Positions 61,648-64,000 of a DNA stretch of 64,000 nucleotides are shown in pieces (within the stretch, counting starts at the first letter, position 1; the number at the start of each line of letters is the position of its first letter). The notes beneath the pieces were generated by a model. The model did no database searches, had not been told where the DNA came from, and saw only the letters and a program-made list of their open reading frames with translations. Origin of the DNA: Psychrobacter sp. JCM 18901 (lineage in GTDB: Bacteria > Pseudomonadota > Gammaproteobacteria > Pseudomonadales > Moraxellaceae); NCBI RefSeq assembly GCF_000586435.1, contig NZ_BAWH01000007.1, positions 62,001 to 126,000 on the forward strand. Reading direction: 5' to 3'. The position numbers were made by a program, and so were the translations under genes.

Positions 61648-62520
61648 ATGATAACTCTTGATGAGTGGCAACGGCAGGGACAATATGAATCCATTAACGG
61701 GCACCAAATATTTACTCGGTATGCAGGGGATAAGAGTGCGCCTGCATTGCTATTGATTCATGGTTATCCTAGTGCCAGTTGGGACTGGGAGGGCATGTGG
61801 GATGCGCTAACCGAGCATTATTATGTCATCACCCTCGATATGCTAGGGTTTGGGTTGTCAGACAAACCCAAAAACGCGCGCTATCTAATCAGTGAGCAGG
61901 CTGATATTTATCAAGCGGTTTTAGAAAAACTGGACGTCAGTGATTATCATATATTAGCGCATGACTATGGTGATACGGTGACTCAGGAGTTACTAGCCAG
62001 ACAAGTTGAGGGTAGCGCTGAGCGACACATTGCTAGCGTATGCTTTTTAAATGGTGGTCTGTTCCCTGAGACGCACAAACCTATCTTGGTACAGAAACTA
62101 CTGCTATCGCCATTGGGTCCTCTGGTATCGAAGCTGATTAATAAGCAGAAATTTGCAGGCAGTCTACAACGGATATTTGGCCCCGACACGCAGCCCACAG
62201 TAGAGGTGATAGACACGCTATGGCAGCTGTTAAGTCATAATGATGGGTTGGGTGTGATGCATAAGCTGATTAACTATATGCCCCAACGTCAGCAGTACCG
62301 CGAGCGATGGGTAGGCGCGATTATCAACAGTACTGTACCGGTTAAACTGATCGCAGGTGCCAAAGACCCCATCTCAGGACAGCATATGATGGATCGTTAT
62401 CGTCAGCTGATACCCAATGCTGATATAACCAATATGCCTATGCTAGGCCACTATCCGCAGGTAGAAGATGCGGCAGCAATCACAGCGGCCTATCTACAAT
62501 TTAGAAACAGTATTCTGTAA
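61648..62520 (+). CDS. Alpha/beta hydrolase of the haloalkane dehalogenase/epoxide hydrolase type
   Basis: A 290-residue hydrolase. The oxyanion motif LLLIHGYPSASWDW is near 34-47. The nucleophile elbow AHDYGDTVTQELLA near 103 has Asp in place of Ser, as in haloalkane dehalogenases and epoxide hydrolases. The catalytic acid is probable in AGAKDPISG and the His in MLGHYPQVED near 275. GAGGAG lies 10 nt before ATG 61648. It is tightly linked to the class II aldolase gene. The natural substrate is not known. Confidence 0.85.
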   Translation: MITLDEWQRQGQYESINGHQIFTRYAGDKSAPALLLIHGYPSASWDWEGMWDALTEHYYVITLDMLGFGLSDKPKNARYLISEQADIYQAVLEKLDVSDYHILAHDYGDTVTQELLARQVEGSAERHIASVCFLNGGLFPETHKPILVQKLLLSPLGPLVSKLINKQKFAGSLQRIFGPDTQPTVEVIDTLWQLLSHNDGLGVMHKLINYMPQRQQYRERWVGAIINSTVPVKLIAGAKDPISGQHMMDRYRQLIPNADITNMPMLGHYPQVEDAAAITAAYLQFRNSIL

Positions 62521-62822
62521 ATACAGTTCAATCTAACAAACTCAGGGCATCAAATGATGCTCTGCGTTTGTTATTCTCTTATCATCCTTTAACTCTCAAA
62601 AAAATGCATCATTCTAAATGAGACTAATATCCGTGAGCGCAGTCACAGAGCTGTGCAAAAGGTTTTTGATAAAACGATCACCAAAAAACGGCGAGTTATC
62701 ATTAAATGGCCTATATGCGCAGTGCTACAAGATACTAATGACTTGATAAAAAGATATTTTGAAAAATTTGAGATTTTGGAGCGTAGTATAAGAGGTTGTC
62801 TTTTCCAGTCCCCACTAGGGAC
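62521..62822. other. Intergenic region with imperfect hairpin
   Basis: About 300 bp between convergent genes. An imperfect hairpin (CAAACTCAGGGCATC with GATGCTCTGCGTTTG, 62538-62572) may act as a weak terminator for the hydrolase gene. I see nothing else in it. Confidence 0.4.
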
Positions 62823-63598
62823 TTAAACCTCAACACTATCTGTCCAAGAGAACTCTTCTAAGATACGCATCCACTGATCGTCTAATCCTGCTGTTAGTAC
62901 TAGTGGCTCACCAGTGACGGGGTGGCTGAGCGCCAAAGTCTGTGCATGCAGCAACATACGCGTGCAATCATAGTGAGTACGAAAAAAATCGTGTGTGACG
63001 TATATCGCCGTGACTGGTATCACCTACGATGTGATGGAATACATGTCTCATATGCCGACGCAGCTGATGTTTGCGTCCAGTTTCAGGCGTTAAGCGCACC
63101 AGACTATAGCGGCTAGTGGCATGCTTTTTTTGATACTGCAAATGGCAGCTCAATTTGTGCCAAGCTCTGCCAGTGAGTCACCGCTTCTTGAGCAGGTTTA
63201 TCTAAGTTAGCAAATTTATCGGCAATGGCATCAGGTTTAAAGCTAAGCGCATAATCAACAGTACCTTGTTCAGACATAAAGCCACGCACCACGGCCAAAT
63301 ATTGCTTGGTCACTTTGCGTTCAGTAAACGCTTCGGTAAGGCTACGTGCAACGGCTGAGCTCTTAGCAAACAACAATACACCTGATGTGGGTTTGTCTAA
63401 CCTATGTACTGGAAACACATGGCAGCCTACCGCATCACGGGTGAGCTGCATGGCAAAGCGTGTCTCGCCTTTGTCCAGCCAACTGCGATGCACCAACAGA
63501 CCAGCCTCTTTATTAATCGCTACTATATACTCATCTTCATAGATAATTTCTATTTGATCAGCAGTATTGCCTTCGATATCCATGTTTTCAGTGCTCAT
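62823..63598 (-). CDS. TruC-like RNA pseudouridine synthase (two indels)
   Basis: An RluA-family enzyme that isomerises a uridine, probably in tRNA (TruC, position 65). IIYEDEYIVAINKEAGLLVHRS is near 18-40, the catalytic Asp is in FPVHRLDKPTSGVLLFA near 66, and RLTPETGRKHQLRRHM follows in the second half. The frame breaks at T7 63125-63131 (real T6; SKKHATSRYSLV restored) and at A7 62982-62988 (real A6; HTRFFRTHYDCTRM restored). The repaired length is about 257 residues, normal for TruC. Confidence 0.87.
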
Positions 63599-63655
63599 AT
63601 TTTAGATGCGTCAATTATATATCCTTTTTATTGTACCTGTAGTGGCATAATAAAT

Positions 63656-63997
63656 TTAGAGCCAAACTTTGAGTACGGTATCTTGGTTTCAGAAGGGCAG
63701 GTAGAGTCCGAAGGCAAGGTTTGTCGACAAGACCAGTTATTCCGTTTTCATGATAGCGATGTCGCCAATAACAAAAGTATTAAGTTGGCCGCCAAAAAGG
63801 GCACACGTAGCATGTTCATCGGCGGCGAACCGCTTAATAACCAAGTACTAACGTGGTGGAACTTCGTTGCTGATAACAAAGCTGAGGTTGAGCAATCTAT
63901 TATAAATTGGAATAATGGCCATGAGCGTTTCGTCAATGTTGACTCTGATATGAAGCGCTTGCCTGCACCTGAATTACCTAGGGGCTTTAAAGGCTGA
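63656..63997 (+). pseudogene. 5'-truncated pirin family protein remnant
   Basis: The translated LEPNFEYGILVSEGQVESEG, then SIKLAAKKGTRSMFIGGEPLN and LTWWNFVADNKAEVEQSI, are the C-terminal domain of a pirin (cupin) protein, ending LPRGFKG. The N-terminal pirin domain with the metal-binding His residues is missing: homology starts about 58 bp after the divergent truC start, and no pirin-like sequence precedes it in any frame. There is no sensible start codon or ribosome site. It is most probably a remnant. Confidence 0.65.
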
Positions 63998-64000
63998 TTA

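Overview
The window reads as chromosome of a gamma-proteobacterium of the family Moraxellaceae, most probably Psychrobacter. The grounds are inferred from recognisable proteins and gene order (purM/purN beside perM-hda, a long-type isocitrate lyase, betB-betA-betT, SerRS, transketolase); no database was searched.

Layout. 1-4.1 kb: isocitrate lyase (partial), a LysR regulator and a Sad/YneI-type aldehyde dehydrogenase. 4.2-15.2 kb: housekeeping genes purN, purM, perM, hda, a DUF2057 protein, dps, a YcxB-like membrane protein, serS and tkt. 15.3-17.2 kb: an AT-rich insert with an AbiTii-domain gene followed closely by a NERD-nuclease gene with a C-terminal zinc finger, a possible two-gene defence unit. 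17.2-23.1 kb: a complete dipeptide ABC transporter (dppABCDF) on the minus strand. 23.6-28.7 kb: an alcohol oxidation cluster (GMC oxidoreductase, DUF779 protein, AdhP, acetaldehyde dehydrogenase). 29-34.4 kb: a PIF1-like helicase, a GapA/Epd-type dehydrogenase with a variant active-site motif, tRNA-Ser(UGA), a lipoprotein, a ribbon-helix-helix protein and tRNA-Asn(GUU). 34.9-41.7 kb: an SMR exporter with its TetR regulator, then the choline-to-betaine genes betB, betA and betT. 41.9-49.5 kb: a YgjP-like metalloprotease, a 173-bp MITE, a flavin amine oxidase, an EamA transporter, a Trk/Ktr potassium system, a DUF3124 lipoprotein and a thioesterase. 49.5-54.1 kb: a minus-strand operon of YceI, a tri-haem cytochrome c, a Tat-exported flavin amine oxidase and a lipoprotein cytochrome c. 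54.3-60 kb: an envelope-modification locus of PAP2 phosphatase, DgkA, ColS/ColR-like two-component system and the lipid A phosphoethanolamine transferase EptA. 60-64 kb: a Crp-family regulator, class II aldolase, alpha/beta hydrolase, TruC-like pseudouridine synthase and the tail of a broken pirin gene.

The most notable biology is the eptA-colRS-dgkA-pap2 locus. Two identical direct repeats (CTTAAC, 5 nt, CTTAAC) lie in front of eptA and dgkA, each exactly 11 nt before a -10-like hexamer, so the response regulator encoded between them probably controls both promoters. EptA releases diacylglycerol, and DgkA and PAP2 can recycle it.

A second overall feature is technical. About 40 single-base indels interrupt conserved genes, including essential serS and even the anticodon arm of a tRNA. 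Most are A6 or T6 runs read as 7, longer runs read as 8, or GG read as G. I treat them as sequencing or assembly errors and give each gene its restored extent.
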